DNA of 64,000 nucleotides from Lewinella sp. 4G2 (GCF_001625015.1 NZ_LVWJ02000014.1:3038001-3102000); one strand, 5' to 3'. Shown: positions 26,202 through 35,145, numbered from the stretch's first letter. The notes: a model not told the origin generated them from the sequence alone. Translations and numbers: made by a program.

Positions 26202-27119
26202 ATGGCAAGACCGCGCACCCGAATCTTGAATCTTGAACGGCCGCAACATGAGAACTACCTGCGTGGGCTAGTGGATGAGTTGGTCACGCTGGGCTACGCG
26301 GAAAAGAGCGCGGCCAGTCACCACTGGGTGGCGCGGCGGTTTTTGTGTTGGACGGAGAAACACGGCGCGGCGCGGGTGGAACTAACCAAACGGACCGACC
26401 TGGAAGCGTACCGAACGCACGTAGGTGCCGCGCCGAGCCTAAGGGACGGCGGGCCGGTGAGTGACAAAACCGTTTACCAAAATATGCGTACGGTGCAACT
26501 ACTCTTTGACTACCTGCTGCGCATTGGCGCGGCCACTGCCGACCCCTTTGCCACCTTCAGGATGAACCAGCCGAAGCGGGGCGCGGCGCGGGAAATCCTG
26601 ACGGCCGGAGAAGTGCGGGCGATGTACGCGGCGTGTGATCGGTTGGGAGAGCGGGCGTTGTTGAGTCTGACTTACGGGTGCGGCTTGCGGGTCGGAGAGT
26701 TAGAGCGGCTGAACGCGGAAGACGTGCGGTTGACGGATGGGCTTTTAGTGGTCGAGCGGGGCAAGAACGCTAAGCGGCGGTTGATCCCGTTGAGCGCAGG
26801 CGTACTGCGTGACCTGAAGCATTACGACGAGCGACGGACGGGGCGGGAACCGGCTTTTTTGCGGCACGGTCGGGGCGGTCGGCTGCGGGCGCATACGGCG
26901 CAAAAGTGGCTGAAGCGGTTGGCCTGGCGGGCGATGATCACCAAGGCGGTAAGCGTTCACGTGATGCGGCACAGCATCGCTAGTCATCTATTGGCCGGCG
27001 GGATGCCGGTGGAGGAAGTGCGGGTGTTTTTGGGGCACGCGCTGCTGGCCACGACGGAGCGGTACACGCGGGTGGGGATGGAGCAGCTGACACAAATCGT
27101 GGGTGATGGAACTGACTGA
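26202..27119 (+). CDS. Tyrosine recombinase A (complete active site)
   Basis: From ATG 26202, preceded by a GAGGAAAA ribosome-binding site, this is a 305-residue XerC/D-like integrase. It has an N-terminal SAM-like core-binding domain (KSAASHHWVARRFLCWTEK, VYQNMRTVQLLFDYLLR). The catalytic domain has all expected residues: Arg in YGCGLRVGELERL, Lys in RGKNAKRRLIPL, His and Arg in VHVMRHSIASHLL, His in LGHALLATTERY, and the Tyr nucleophile there. It overlaps recombinase B by 17 bp, so the two are likely made together and may act as a heteromer. Confidence 0.92.
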   Translation: MARPRTRILNLERPQHENYLRGLVDELVTLGYAEKSAASHHWVARRFLCWTEKHGAARVELTKRTDLEAYRTHVGAAPSLRDGGPVSDKTVYQNMRTVQLLFDYLLRIGAATADPFATFRMNQPKRGAAREILTAGEVRAMYAACDRLGERALLSLTYGCGLRVGELERLNAEDVRLTDGLLVVERGKNAKRRLIPLSAGVLRDLKHYDERRTGREPAFLRHGRGGRLRAHTAQKWLKRLAWRAMITKAVSVHVMRHSIASHLLAGGMPVEEVRVFLGHALLATTERYTRVGMEQLTQIVGDGTD

Positions 27120-27981
27120 CTACCTGCGGCAAAAGTATAGTGATCGGAGCACAGCGGGCTATCGCTACGGTATCGAAAAGTACGTGGCGGCGGTGGGTGG
27201 TAAGGCGGCGGCGCTGACGGCGGACTACGCTAAAATACTGGCTTACGTGGCTAAGTTGCGAGAAGAAAACCGGCGAGTGCGGACGTTGAAGAACTACGTT
27301 TTTGCCGTGAAGATCTACTACCATTTTTTGCGGGACACGGGCCAGCGTGACGATCATCCATGTTTACGGTTACGGCTGCGCGACGCGGTGGATCGAAGTA
27401 TCCGTATTGATGAGCTGTACACGCCGGAAGCACTGGCCGGGTTGTTGGACGGTGGCGGCAGCAAGTTGGCTGGGCTGACGGGGCGTAATCGGGTGATCAT
27501 TGGGCTGCTGGTGCATCAGGCATTGTTGGTTAGCGAGGTTGTAGCGTTGCGGGTTGGTGATGTCAATCTGAAGGCGGGGACCATTTACGTGAGCGAAAGC
27601 GTCGGTAACCGGGCGCGGACCTTGCCGTTAGTGGCGGCGCAGATCATGGCTTTGCACGAATATATCGAGCGTGACCGGCCGTTGCTGATTGGTAAGCACG
27701 TAGAGCCGGGGCGGTTGGTTGTCTCTCGGTTCGGTCAACCGCTGCACGGTCATGGCATTAGTCGGCTCATCAACGGACCGAAGTACAGTAGCGAGGGTAA
27801 GCGGTTCTTGCCCTTGCGTATCCGGCAGAGCGTCATCGCGCACAAACTCAAAGCTAACCATGACTTACGGGCGGTGCAGGTCTTTGCCGGCCACCGGCAG
27901 ATATCGAGCACGGAGGCCTACCGCCAGGATGACTTGGAAAGACTAAAGACGGGGATAGCGCGACATCATCCGTTACGGTAA
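27103..27981 (+). CDS. Tyrosine recombinase B (catalytic residues partly lost)
   Basis: A 292-residue integrase-like protein with an intact core-binding domain (STAGYRYGIEKYVAAVGG, VRTLKNYVFAVKIYYHFLR) and a recognisable catalytic fold. The first catalytic Arg is replaced (VHQALLVSEVVAL in place of the usual GLRxSEL). The beta-hairpin Lys region reads VGNRARTLPL, and the box II His is Leu (LRIRQSVIAHKL). The second Arg, the FAGHRQISSTEAY His and the Tyr remain. It is therefore probably impaired alone and may serve as a structural partner of recombinase A, as paired or triple recombinases do in other elements. The pairing is inference. Confidence 0.85.
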   Translation: MMELTDYLRQKYSDRSTAGYRYGIEKYVAAVGGKAAALTADYAKILAYVAKLREENRRVRTLKNYVFAVKIYYHFLRDTGQRDDHPCLRLRLRDAVDRSIRIDELYTPEALAGLLDGGGSKLAGLTGRNRVIIGLLVHQALLVSEVVALRVGDVNLKAGTIYVSESVGNRARTLPLVAAQIMALHEYIERDRPLLIGKHVEPGRLVVSRFGQPLHGHGISRLINGPKYSSEGKRFLPLRIRQSVIAHKLKANHDLRAVQVFAGHRQISSTEAYRQDDLERLKTGIARHHPLR

Positions 27982-28573
27982 CTGAATACCCAGTGACACG
28001 CCAGGAAGGACCCACCCCCGGCGCGGCGGCGTCCAAGAAACGCTACCCGCCAATGCTCCCAAAGAAGGTCGCACTGCGGGTAGCTGGCCCTTGGCCGCCG
28101 CCGCGCCTCCCACCCTTAAAGTCACAGCTGAAGCGACCCAATATCCGCCGTCCGGTTCCGCCGAAGCTCCACCGGCCGGAGGGGACCGAGCTGAAGACTT
28201 TGGGGCCGAAAACTGAGGAACGACGGACCGAACTCGAGACGGTGGACGTGACCAGCGGGACCGCCCGTCTTGCCGCCCGTCTAACACTGGGGCTAAATCG
28301 CCGCCCCAGACCCCGCGAAGCCCAGCCTGGATGTTCACTTTGGTGACATCGATGGGTGGTTAACTCCTGTAGATCGTGCGACCAAAGCGAACATCCAGTC
28401 CGGGCCAAAAGCAACGCCACCTAGTACTAAGAGACAGAGCGCCGTGGACTGTAGGTAGCTACTCCTTTTTTCTTCAATTGAAAAGAAAACTGAAGGGATG
28501 TATCTTGTGGGCGGTGCCAACGGGTGCTGGGGCTTAGTTGACTTTGCTGAGAGGTAGCGCAGAGGTGGGATAG
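27982..28573. other. Non-coding right end of the island
   Basis: About 590 bp after recombinase B contain no convincing gene. An open frame 27993-28346 gives a Pro/Arg/Lys-rich translation with no family resemblance and is probably fortuitous. The stretch holds the strong inverted repeat at 28327-28398. Near its right edge one frame reads DFAER, a stop, RRGGIGR, with the spacing of the RHS core motif DFGAR..D...GR. It ends where the host surface-protein frame resumes. Confidence 0.5.
28327..28398. repeat. Inverted repeat near the island end, candidate recombination site
   Basis: Arms of 18 bp at 28327-28344 and 28381-28398 (CTGGATGTTCRCTTTGGT and its complement) match 17 of 18 positions around a 36-bp spacer. 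Pairing extends partly outwards with GGCC/GCCC. There is no T-run, so it is not a standard terminator. Its location downstream of two tyrosine recombinases makes it a candidate core site for them. Confidence 0.5.
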
Positions 28574-30550
28574 GAAGAATCCTATAGCATTACTTACATC
28601 AATACCGGTGACACGGATCTGGAGAATTTCTTTCCTACGCTCTATCTGCCCGAAGGCTTCCTGTTTGTTCCGGGTACTTTTGAATATAATTTGGCGGGAA
28701 CCACCGTCACGAACGTCGCTGACCCGAGTGAAAATACCGACAAAAGCGGTGTTAATGGAACGGCCTTTGAGTTCCCAGTTAACACCTTTCCCCGTCTGCC
28801 GGAAGGGGAGGCGCTGGTGTTGACCTTCACGGGCCGGACGGACTGTGGCGGTAAATTTGGTACCCCACTAGCAACGGAGGTCAATAGCTCCGCGGCTTGC
28901 TCTCGAGAGTTTAACTCTGACCTTAGCCGCAGTGATGCCATTCAGGTTGATGCGGGACCTGACCTTACTCCCAGTTTTACCCTCAACGTCGCTTCCACGC
29001 AGGTGAACTGTACGTCAACGGAGCCTTTGATCATTACCGCTCTTAATACGGGGAAGGCACCCTCAAGCCAATCCGAAGTATGTTTAATCCTGCCTCCGGG
29101 AATTGAGATTACGGAGGACGACATTACTTTTCTGGCCCCCACCGGCGCGGAGGTAGAAAACTTCTCCAGCACCAACCTTGGTACGAGTGGCGCCCTTCAG
29201 GTTTGTTTCGATGCGCCCTCCACCGCAATTGGTGGATTCTTCTGCTTGAGCTTGGACATAAGCGTCGACCTGGAGTGCGGCCCTGCGGATATCGCCGTCC
29301 AGGTCAACAGGACCCAAACCTTGTTCTGTGACGGCGTAGCCTGCGACGTACAGATCGTTGATGCACCAGAACAATTTATCCCACTCGAAGTGGTCCCCGG
29401 TCTCGCTATTGACGAAGCAAACGTAGTTGCAGAATGCTCCGACGAAGCTGGCATGATCAATTTGGGCTACAGCTTAGCCCTGTCGAACCCTGGAGCCAGA
29501 TATACGGGAGACGTCACAATCGCCCTTTTCTACGATATTGACGGAAGCGGAGAAGTAGAGGATTCGGACCCCCTTATCGGTGAAGAAACAATAGCCGTTG
29601 ACCTCGACGCTGAAAGCGAGTTGTTGCTAACGGGCTCGTTAGCGGCTTCCGCAAACGAAGCGTGCCCCGTCCTTTTGCGTGTGACCATTCCCGGCTGCGT
29701 GTGTGCGGAGGCCACCTTTAATTTACCAGATGTCTTACCGGACTTTGTGGATGACCTGGGTTCCGACGTGGTCCTTTGTCCGGGTGAAGATTACGTGATT
29801 AATGGCCTGTGTGGGGAGGTCACTTTTGAGTTGTTGCCTGCAGAATCCGGTTCCGTCGTTATCGTCGGAGATAGCCTTACCCTCAGCTTGAATCCTGGCT
29901 TTGGCGTCATCGGTCCTGTACAATTGGAAATAGAAAGCAGGATTGGCAGTTGCGTGGAGTCCACGAGCATTGTCAACGTTAGTGCACCGCTCTCCTTCGA
30001 ATTTGAAGACCTTTCGTACGACCTGTGCTCGGTGGGTTGCCAGGAAGTGGACCTAGGGATTGACATTAATCTGCTAGAAGATCTAGAAGTAAGCATTTCG
30101 CCAACGCTTTACCTCGATGACCCCACCAGCCCGAGCCCCATTATTTGTGATCCCCAAGAGAGTACCACTTACACGGTCACTTATCGGCTAAACGATGATT
30201 GCGTGACTACCTCCACCTTCCGCGTGGAGGTTACGGACCCACCTTCGGCCACCCTTCGCCAACGGACGGCCTGTAGTGTTGGATTCCGCGTAAGTGAAGT
30301 CCTCACCGTTACCCCGGCTACATTGGGTGGTGAATATTCTACTGGTGGAGACGGCCGCTTCCGTCCGGCTGACGGTCGCGGTGATCTCGTCACCTATTTG
30401 CCCGGCCCTCAGGATATTAGGGCGGGTGAAGTACAACTCACCTTCCGATCTGACAATCCCGAAGGCCCCTGTGGTGGTGCCGTAGTTCGGGAAACATTCC
30501 CTATTTTATTAGTAGACTGTGGGCAGCTTCCATGGGACGGTGAACGCTAG
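28574..30550 (+). pseudogene. 3' part of the interrupted giant surface protein
   Basis: The frame is open from just after a stop at 28571-28573 to a stop at 30550. Protein-like sequence begins at once (EESYSITYINTGDTDLENFF), well before the first ATG at 28691. So this is a headless continuation, not a new gene. It has about 658 residues of Cys-containing DUF11/Ig-like segments in the same style as the 5' part, and is in the same phase as it. There is no T9SS C-terminal domain; it ends LPWDGER. Without a start or signal peptide it is not expected to be exported. Confidence 0.75.
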
Positions 30551-30575
30551 GTGCAGCTAACCCATAATGCCATTC

Positions 30576-31271
30576 TCAGGGTACGATATTTAGAATATCA
30601 TTCCCTGCTCCCCAAGGGATCATCGCGTTGACCAACCGTGCCATCTGAAAGTTGCCGAGATCCCGGTCGCGAATAATGGCGGGCCGCAGGATCTTTTCTT
30701 TCAGCAACTGCTCGCGCCGCACGCCCCTAAGCATCGGGTAGGCAGGCGTATACCAATGGCGCCCGTCGTACAAGGCTAGGTTTGCGTAACTGGCGTCCAT
30801 CACGTAGCCGTGCTTGACCATGATTATGTCGTCACACTTCCCCCGCCGCTCGAAGAGGTGTTTGATCCCATCCCGATTGCTGTACTTGTGCCCGTAGTCC
30901 AATCCATCAGCTTTAACGACTTTGAGGGACGTGATGGGTTTGATGGAGTAGGGATGGAACTCCGCAGAAATTAGGTCTTCACCGTAAACGATCCGCAACT
31001 TATGGGTGCCCTGTTGAGGTACGTCCAGACCATCAATGATATCGCTAATCCGTAGCTTTTTGGGCTTGCCGAAACTGACTCTCCGGGCGCGGTCCAGCCG
31101 CTTCTGGTGGAGGGCCAGGTTGGAAAATTGTCCATCTTCGAGGCGGATCGATTCGAGTAACACGTGCGTTGAGTTGTGGTAGACTGGGGTTAGGAAACTA
31201 AGAAATATTTGCTCAATTATCCGGGAAAACTTCCTCGGCCACGGGGATGCGAACTTTTGCCTTGAGCTCAT
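30576..31271 (-). CDS. pabC: Aminotransferase class IV, aminodeoxychorismate lyase-like
   Basis: A PLP fold-type IV protein of up to 231 residues. Family features are LESIRLEDGQFSNLALHQKRL at the N-terminus, a DDIIMVKHGYVMDASYANLALYDG segment corresponding to the conserved ETxxxNxF region, and LRGVRREQLL near the C-terminus. A GTG at 31163 would give the more usual compact start (MLLESIRL). The ATG at 31271 overlaps pabB by 59 bp. Together with the chorismate-binding partner it would make 4-aminobenzoate for folate. Confidence 0.82.
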   Translation of the reverse strand: MSSRQKFASPWPRKFSRIIEQIFLSFLTPVYHNSTHVLLESIRLEDGQFSNLALHQKRLDRARRVSFGKPKKLRISDIIDGLDVPQQGTHKLRIVYGEDLISAEFHPYSIKPITSLKVVKADGLDYGHKYSNRDGIKHLFERRGKCDDIIMVKHGYVMDASYANLALYDGRHWYTPAYPMLRGVRREQLLKEKILRPAIIRDRDLGNFQMARLVNAMIPWGAGNDILNIVP

Positions 31272-32217
31272 TAAACTCGTCCTCCCAGCGGCTCCGGGCG
31301 GTGATGCCGCCGCCGGAACGGAAGAAGAAGGTGCCGTCCTCCCGTTTTTCGATCAAGCGGATAAGCACGCAGGTATCGAGCGTACGACCATCGAAGTAAC
31401 CCCCGATCCCGCAGTAGTAGCCGCGCTCTTGTAGTTCCGCCCTCCGGATAATGTTCAGGGTAGCGGGCTTGGGAGCCCCACTGATGGAACCGGCGGGGAG
31501 GAGTTTAGCGATCGTGGACCCCAATTTCGTCCGCCAATTTACCGGCAATTGTCCACTGATATTGCTGCTGGTCTGGACCAGACCCCTACGGCTCGTACTG
31601 ATTTTGTGGAAGTACCGGTAGTCCGTCACGCGCACGCGGCTGGCGACCATGCTGAGGTCGTTCCGAATAAGATCTACGATGGTGGCGTGCTCCGCAATCT
31701 CTTTCTCGCTCTTCAGTAAATCGTTGCGGTCCTTCTCATTATCCAAGGCCGTCCCTTTCATCGGGCGGCTTTCAATGGTTCCCTCCGCGGAGACGGTAAC
31801 GAATGTTTCGGGGCTGAAGCACGTAAATTCCTCGGGAAGGTATATCCGATACTTCGCCTGGGCTGCGTGGTACACATCCGCCAGGCCACAATTAAGTTGG
31901 ATGGGAATCGGGAAGGTGAGGTTGGTGAGAAAGCTGTCGCCCCGTTTTAGGCCAGTCTGAACGACGTCAAATGCTCTACGAAATTCTTCCATCGAGGGCG
32001 GTTCCGCGTAGAGGCGAGGGCGAATACGATTATCCGCTTCAGATGGCTTAGCGGGGCTTCCGGGAAAATGAAATTCCGGAAGCTGAGGGTCATCCAACGT
32101 CCAGATGCGGGGGCCTTTTTGCTCGAAGTCGACCAGGAAAAAGCAGGGGGTGCCCAGTGCGCCGAGCCGGTCTAGCTCTTTCGCCCAGTAGTCCATCACG
32201 AGATCATTATCCTGCAT
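31213..32217 (-). CDS. pabB: Aminodeoxychorismate synthase component I-like chorismate-binding enzyme
   Basis: From ATG 32217 this gives about 334 residues of the anthranilate/aminodeoxychorismate synthase chorismate-binding domain. Key stretches are FLTNLTFPIPI, FCFSPE-like TCFSPETFVTV, SRPMKGTALD, HATIVDLIRNDLSMVA, LLPAGSISGAPKPATLNII and YYCGIGGYFDG. The protein is shorter than E. coli PabB because the N-terminal variable domain is reduced. No glutamine amidotransferase subunit lies nearby. A TACCTTTG promoter box lies 5 bp upstream of the ATG, which suggests a nearly leaderless mRNA. The pabC-like gene follows in overlap. Confidence 0.85.
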   Translation of the reverse strand: MQDNDLVMDYWAKELDRLGALGTPCFFLVDFEQKGPRIWTLDDPQLPEFHFPGSPAKPSEADNRIRPRLYAEPPSMEEFRRAFDVVQTGLKRGDSFLTNLTFPIPIQLNCGLADVYHAAQAKYRIYLPEEFTCFSPETFVTVSAEGTIESRPMKGTALDNEKDRNDLLKSEKEIAEHATIVDLIRNDLSMVASRVRVTDYRYFHKISTSRRGLVQTSSNISGQLPVNWRTKLGSTIAKLLPAGSISGAPKPATLNIIRRAELQERGYYCGIGGYFDGRTLDTCVLIRLIEKREDGTFFFRSGGGITARSRWEDEFNELKAKVRIPVAEEVFPDN

Positions 32218-32221
32218 GCGG

Positions 32222-32229
32222 CAAAGGTA
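32222..32229 (-). promoter_or_regulatory. -7 promoter element abutting pabB start
   Basis: The minus strand reads TACCTTTG, matching TAnnTTTG, only 5 bp before the ATG. If this is the -7 box, transcription starts at or within a few bases of the start codon. Confidence 0.45.
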
Positions 32230-32272
32230 ACCGCCTCCGTCGCCGGTGCCCATATTTCTCGCCTATTTCTTG

Positions 32273-32290
32273 GCACCCGCGGCAGCGCCA
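32273..32290 (-). repeat. Dispersed 18-bp motif, copy 8 (17/18)
   Basis: TGGCGCTGCCGCGGGTGC on the minus strand; intergenic between divergent pabB and FG-GAP genes. Confidence 0.85.
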
Positions 32291-32425
32291 CCAACTTGGT
32301 CAGCTTAGCCCACGTAAATGAATAGTGGGGACGCGGCGGCACCGCGTTGGCACGCAGGTATAACAGTAGGTGACCGGCAGCCGGAGCGAATTAGCTATGT
32401 TTACGGTCACCTAAATAAACTTAAA

Positions 32426-33670
32426 ATGATCAAGCACACCTTCGCATTTCTTATGCTCGCCAGCCTGGCCTTCACCTGTGGCGGCGGCGAGAAAACCATG
32501 GAAGAAACTTCGACCGAACCGGAAATGACCAGCAACAAAGCCATGGAATTCACCTCCCACCGGGTGGTGGACGACGCCAAATGGTGGTGGGCCCTCACCA
32601 TCGGTGACGTGACGAATGACGGGCTGCAGGACGTCGTCTACATCAACAACAACGCCAACGGCGGCTACCTCGGTTACCGCGAGGGCACCCGGGATACGGG
32701 CGTCTGGAAAACGGTAATCGTCGCCGAAACGCCCCCTACCGGAGGCACTTTCGCCGCCGGAGATCTAGAAACCGGAGACATGGACGGAGATGGCGACCAG
32801 GACATCCTGGCCGTAAAGCACACCGGCGAGTGGGACGATGCCGGCGAATCCGCCGAGATCTTTTACTACGAAAACCCCAGTTGGGAAGCTCACCCAATCG
32901 GCGAAGCAAAAGACGCCGTAAAGGACCTCAGTATCGGCGATTTCGACGGCGACGGCCGCATGGATCTCGCGGTATTAACCTTCGACGAAAATAACCTCCG
33001 CATCCACCACCAACAGGCCGATGGTACTTTCAAAATGGTGCAGGACATCACCCGCGCCGGCCTCCACGAAGGCATGGACGTTGGTGATCTGGACGGAGAC
33101 GGCGACGTGGACATCGCCGCCAATGGATTCATCTTCGATAACCCCGGCGGTGACCTGACGGGCGAATGGAAAGTCTCCGTCGTAGACGAAAAATGGAATA
33201 ACCAGACCGGCGACTGGAGTGCGAACGGCACGAAAGAATTCATCCGCGACGTGGACGGTGACGGAACGCCCGAGATCTTCATCAGCCACAGCGAACGCGG
33301 TGGTTACCCGCTGGCCTATTACTCCCGCAACGCCGACGGTTCCTACCTGGAACACGTCGTGGTGGAAGAATTGCCCGCCGCCCACACCCTCCAGGTATTT
33401 GATATGGATCTAGACGGAGATATGGACATCGTGACCGGCATCAATTTTGCCCGCGCCGTCAATCTGGAGCCAAAGGTCGACCACTTTGAAGTCATGGTGC
33501 TCGTCAACGACGGCACCGGCCAGTTCACCCGCAAGGTCATCGACGACGAAGGCATCTACAACGGCCGCGTTGCCGATTTTGAAGGCGACGGCGATTACGA
33601 CATTTTCCGATACCCCAACCACGAGGCAAAGGAGCTTTTTCTCCTCGAAAATGAAACCGTCAGCAAGTAA
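32426..33670 (+). CDS. FG-GAP/VCBS repeat lipoprotein 1
   Basis: From ATG 32426 this is a 414-residue lipoprotein (MIKHTFAFLMLASLAFTCGG, lipobox Cys near residue 18). It is built of FG-GAP-type calcium-binding propeller blades. DxDxDGxxD loops recur: TGDMDGDGDQDILAV, IGDFDGDGRMDLAVL, VGDLDGDGDVDIAAN, FDMDLDGDMDIVTG and FEGDGDYDIF. Such integrin-like beta-propellers occur on bacterial surfaces, often beside polysaccharide utilisation genes. The next gene, 18 bp downstream, is a paralogue, so the two probably work together. Confidence 0.88.
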   Translation: MIKHTFAFLMLASLAFTCGGGEKTMEETSTEPEMTSNKAMEFTSHRVVDDAKWWWALTIGDVTNDGLQDVVYINNNANGGYLGYREGTRDTGVWKTVIVAETPPTGGTFAAGDLETGDMDGDGDQDILAVKHTGEWDDAGESAEIFYYENPSWEAHPIGEAKDAVKDLSIGDFDGDGRMDLAVLTFDENNLRIHHQQADGTFKMVQDITRAGLHEGMDVGDLDGDGDVDIAANGFIFDNPGGDLTGEWKVSVVDEKWNNQTGDWSANGTKEFIRDVDGDGTPEIFISHSERGGYPLAYYSRNADGSYLEHVVVEELPAAHTLQVFDMDLDGDMDIVTGINFARAVNLEPKVDHFEVMVLVNDGTGQFTRKVIDDEGIYNGRVADFEGDGDYDIFRYPNHEAKELFLLENETVSK

Positions 33671-33688
33671 GCCCCAAAATAGACTAAC

Positions 33689-34906
33689 ATGAACTGGAAT
33701 AAAATCATTTTGGGCGCTGCCGCAGGTGCACTGTTAGGACTGGCAAACTGTGCCGGGCCCAGTACGGAAGAATCAACTACAACGCAAGAGGCAAAACCCC
33801 TCGCCACCGACCAGTGGACGTACATCGAGGTGGATTCCACCAAAGCCATGTGGGGCGACTTCGCCGAACCGGAATGGCTCCGCTACTTCGGCCTTGCCGC
33901 CGGTGACCTCAACAAAGATGGCCACCTGGATATCGTGACCGGCCGTAACGCTTACCTCAGCCCCGGCGGCAACCTGGAGGGTGCATGGCAGAAGGTTGAT
34001 CTCGGCCAAAACGTCGACGCCAACCTGGTGTACCAGGCCACCGGCGAAAAGCGCCCCCGCATCCTCGCGGAAAACCTGCCCGACGTCGTTGAGTACCAAC
34101 TGCTGGAAGACGGAACTTTTAGCGAGGGTGAAATCGTCGCCCAGGTACCCGCCACCAGCCACCACAACGGACAGGGCTACAAACTAGCCGACCTGGACCC
34201 CAAGTTGGGTGACGACGAAGTGATCTACGCCAGCCAGGGCGGCCTCTACGTAATGGACCCGACGAGCGCCAAACCTTGGACGGTCACGCTAGTCGGTAAA
34301 GACGCGAGCGACGAAGGGGTAGGGGTGGCCGATATGGACGGCGACGGTGACCTGGACCTCATCTCCGGATACCGTGTCCCCGGCGCAGACGCCGAAGTAC
34401 CCACCGTCGTAGTGTGGTTCGAGAATCCCGGTAAGATCACCCCCGACTGGAAGCGCCACCCCGTTGGCAACACCATCTTCGCCACCGACCGGGTAGAGGC
34501 CGCCGACCTGGATGGCGACGGCCGCACGGACGTCGTCGTAGCCGAAGAACGTTACCCCGGCCTCGAACCGGATGCCAACCTGTGGGCCTTTATGCAGTCC
34601 GACACGGGATTCGTCCGTAAAGCACTGGTTACCCAGTACTCCATGAATAATCTTTCGTTGCCGGACATCGACGGCGACGGCGATATAGACATCATCACCG
34701 CCGAACACAAGGGGCCAAATCTGGCCCTCCAGCTTTGGAAAAACGATGGATCCGGCCACTTTACGATGGAGGAGATTGACCGTGGCAAAGAATCTCACCT
34801 CGGCGCCCAACCCTACGATCTTGATGGTGATGGCGACCTCGACCTGATTAGCATTGGGTGGGACCAGCATAAGTACGTCCACGTTTGGCGTAATGATGCC
34901 CGGTAG
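33689..34906 (+). CDS. FG-GAP/VCBS repeat lipoprotein 2
   Basis: A 405-residue lipoprotein with lipobox LANC near residue 21 and repeated calcium-loop blades (AAGDLNKDGHLDIVTG, VADMDGDGDLDLISG, AADLDGDGRTDVVVA, LPDIDGDGDIDIITA, PYDLDGDGDLDLIS). Propeller function as for its upstream neighbour. The hydrophobic core of its signal peptide (LGAAAGALLG) is encoded by an exact dispersed-motif copy at 33712-33729. Confidence 0.88.
   Translation: MNWNKIILGAAAGALLGLANCAGPSTEESTTTQEAKPLATDQWTYIEVDSTKAMWGDFAEPEWLRYFGLAAGDLNKDGHLDIVTGRNAYLSPGGNLEGAWQKVDLGQNVDANLVYQATGEKRPRILAENLPDVVEYQLLEDGTFSEGEIVAQVPATSHHNGQGYKLADLDPKLGDDEVIYASQGGLYVMDPTSAKPWTVTLVGKDASDEGVGVADMDGDGDLDLISGYRVPGADAEVPTVVVWFENPGKITPDWKRHPVGNTIFATDRVEAADLDGDGRTDVVVAEERYPGLEPDANLWAFMQSDTGFVRKALVTQYSMNNLSLPDIDGDGDIDIITAEHKGPNLALQLWKNDGSGHFTMEEIDRGKESHLGAQPYDLDGDGDLDLISIGWDQHKYVHVWRNDAR
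33712..33729 (+). repeat. Dispersed 18-bp motif, copy 9 (exact)
   Basis: GGGCGCTGCCGCAGGTGC; read GAAAGA in a lipoprotein signal peptide. Confidence 0.9.
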
Positions 34907-35002
34907 TTCCCGTCAACATTGACCCCTAAAGTTGTATTACTTAGCTTTATCGGTGACGCTATACCTGAAACGAAGTGGTGTGGGAAAATTAGCGCGAGGT
35001 TA

Positions 35003-35081
35003 TTTTCGTGTCTACCTAGGCAGAAAATTTAAGCATAGCCATAGCTACGGTTCAATTTTCTAACGACGGTAGACGCGAAAA
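35003..35081. repeat. Nested inverted repeat in an intergenic region
   Basis: Outer 14-bp arms at 35003-35016 and 35068-35081 (TTTTCGYGTCTACC and complement) match 13 of 14 positions. Inner 8-bp arms AGAAAATT/AATTTTCT lie at 35022-35029 and 35054-35061. The whole 79-bp block lies between the FG-GAP gene and the CotH gene (intergenic 34907-35145). It could be a remnant of a small mobile repeat or a structured RNA leader. Confidence 0.5.
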
Positions 35082-35145
35082 GAACAAGTGATAAATTCCT
35101 AAACCACTTTGATTCAGGTATTTTCAATCTATAAACGCCTGACCC

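Larger units (their letters stand above)
21909..28573 (+). mobile_element. About 6.7-kb foreign insertion splitting the surface-protein gene
   Basis: The coding sequence of one giant protein stops near 21909 and resumes near 28574, with unrelated genes in between. In order these are an RHS toxin tail, a lipoprotein, an XRE regulator (reverse strand), a CHC2-TOPRIM-ATPase protein, two tyrosine recombinases and a non-coding stretch with a strong inverted repeat. Base composition is a mosaic: the toxin/lipoprotein part is visibly AT-rich, while the replication and recombinase genes are GC-richer than the host. The edges are set by loss and regain of host reading frame and are accurate to perhaps 10-20 bp. 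I found no clear target-site duplication. Confidence 0.7.

Noticed and set aside
27993..28346. 117-codon open frame after recombinase B
   Set aside because: The translation is Pro/Arg/Lys-rich without recognisable structure and ends inside the inverted repeat, as expected for GC-rich non-coding DNA.
28509..28527. A GGGCGGTGCCAACGGGTGC sequence resembling the dispersed motif
   Set aside because: It needs one insertion and two substitutions to fit, so it is not counted as a copy, although its place at the island's right end is noted.
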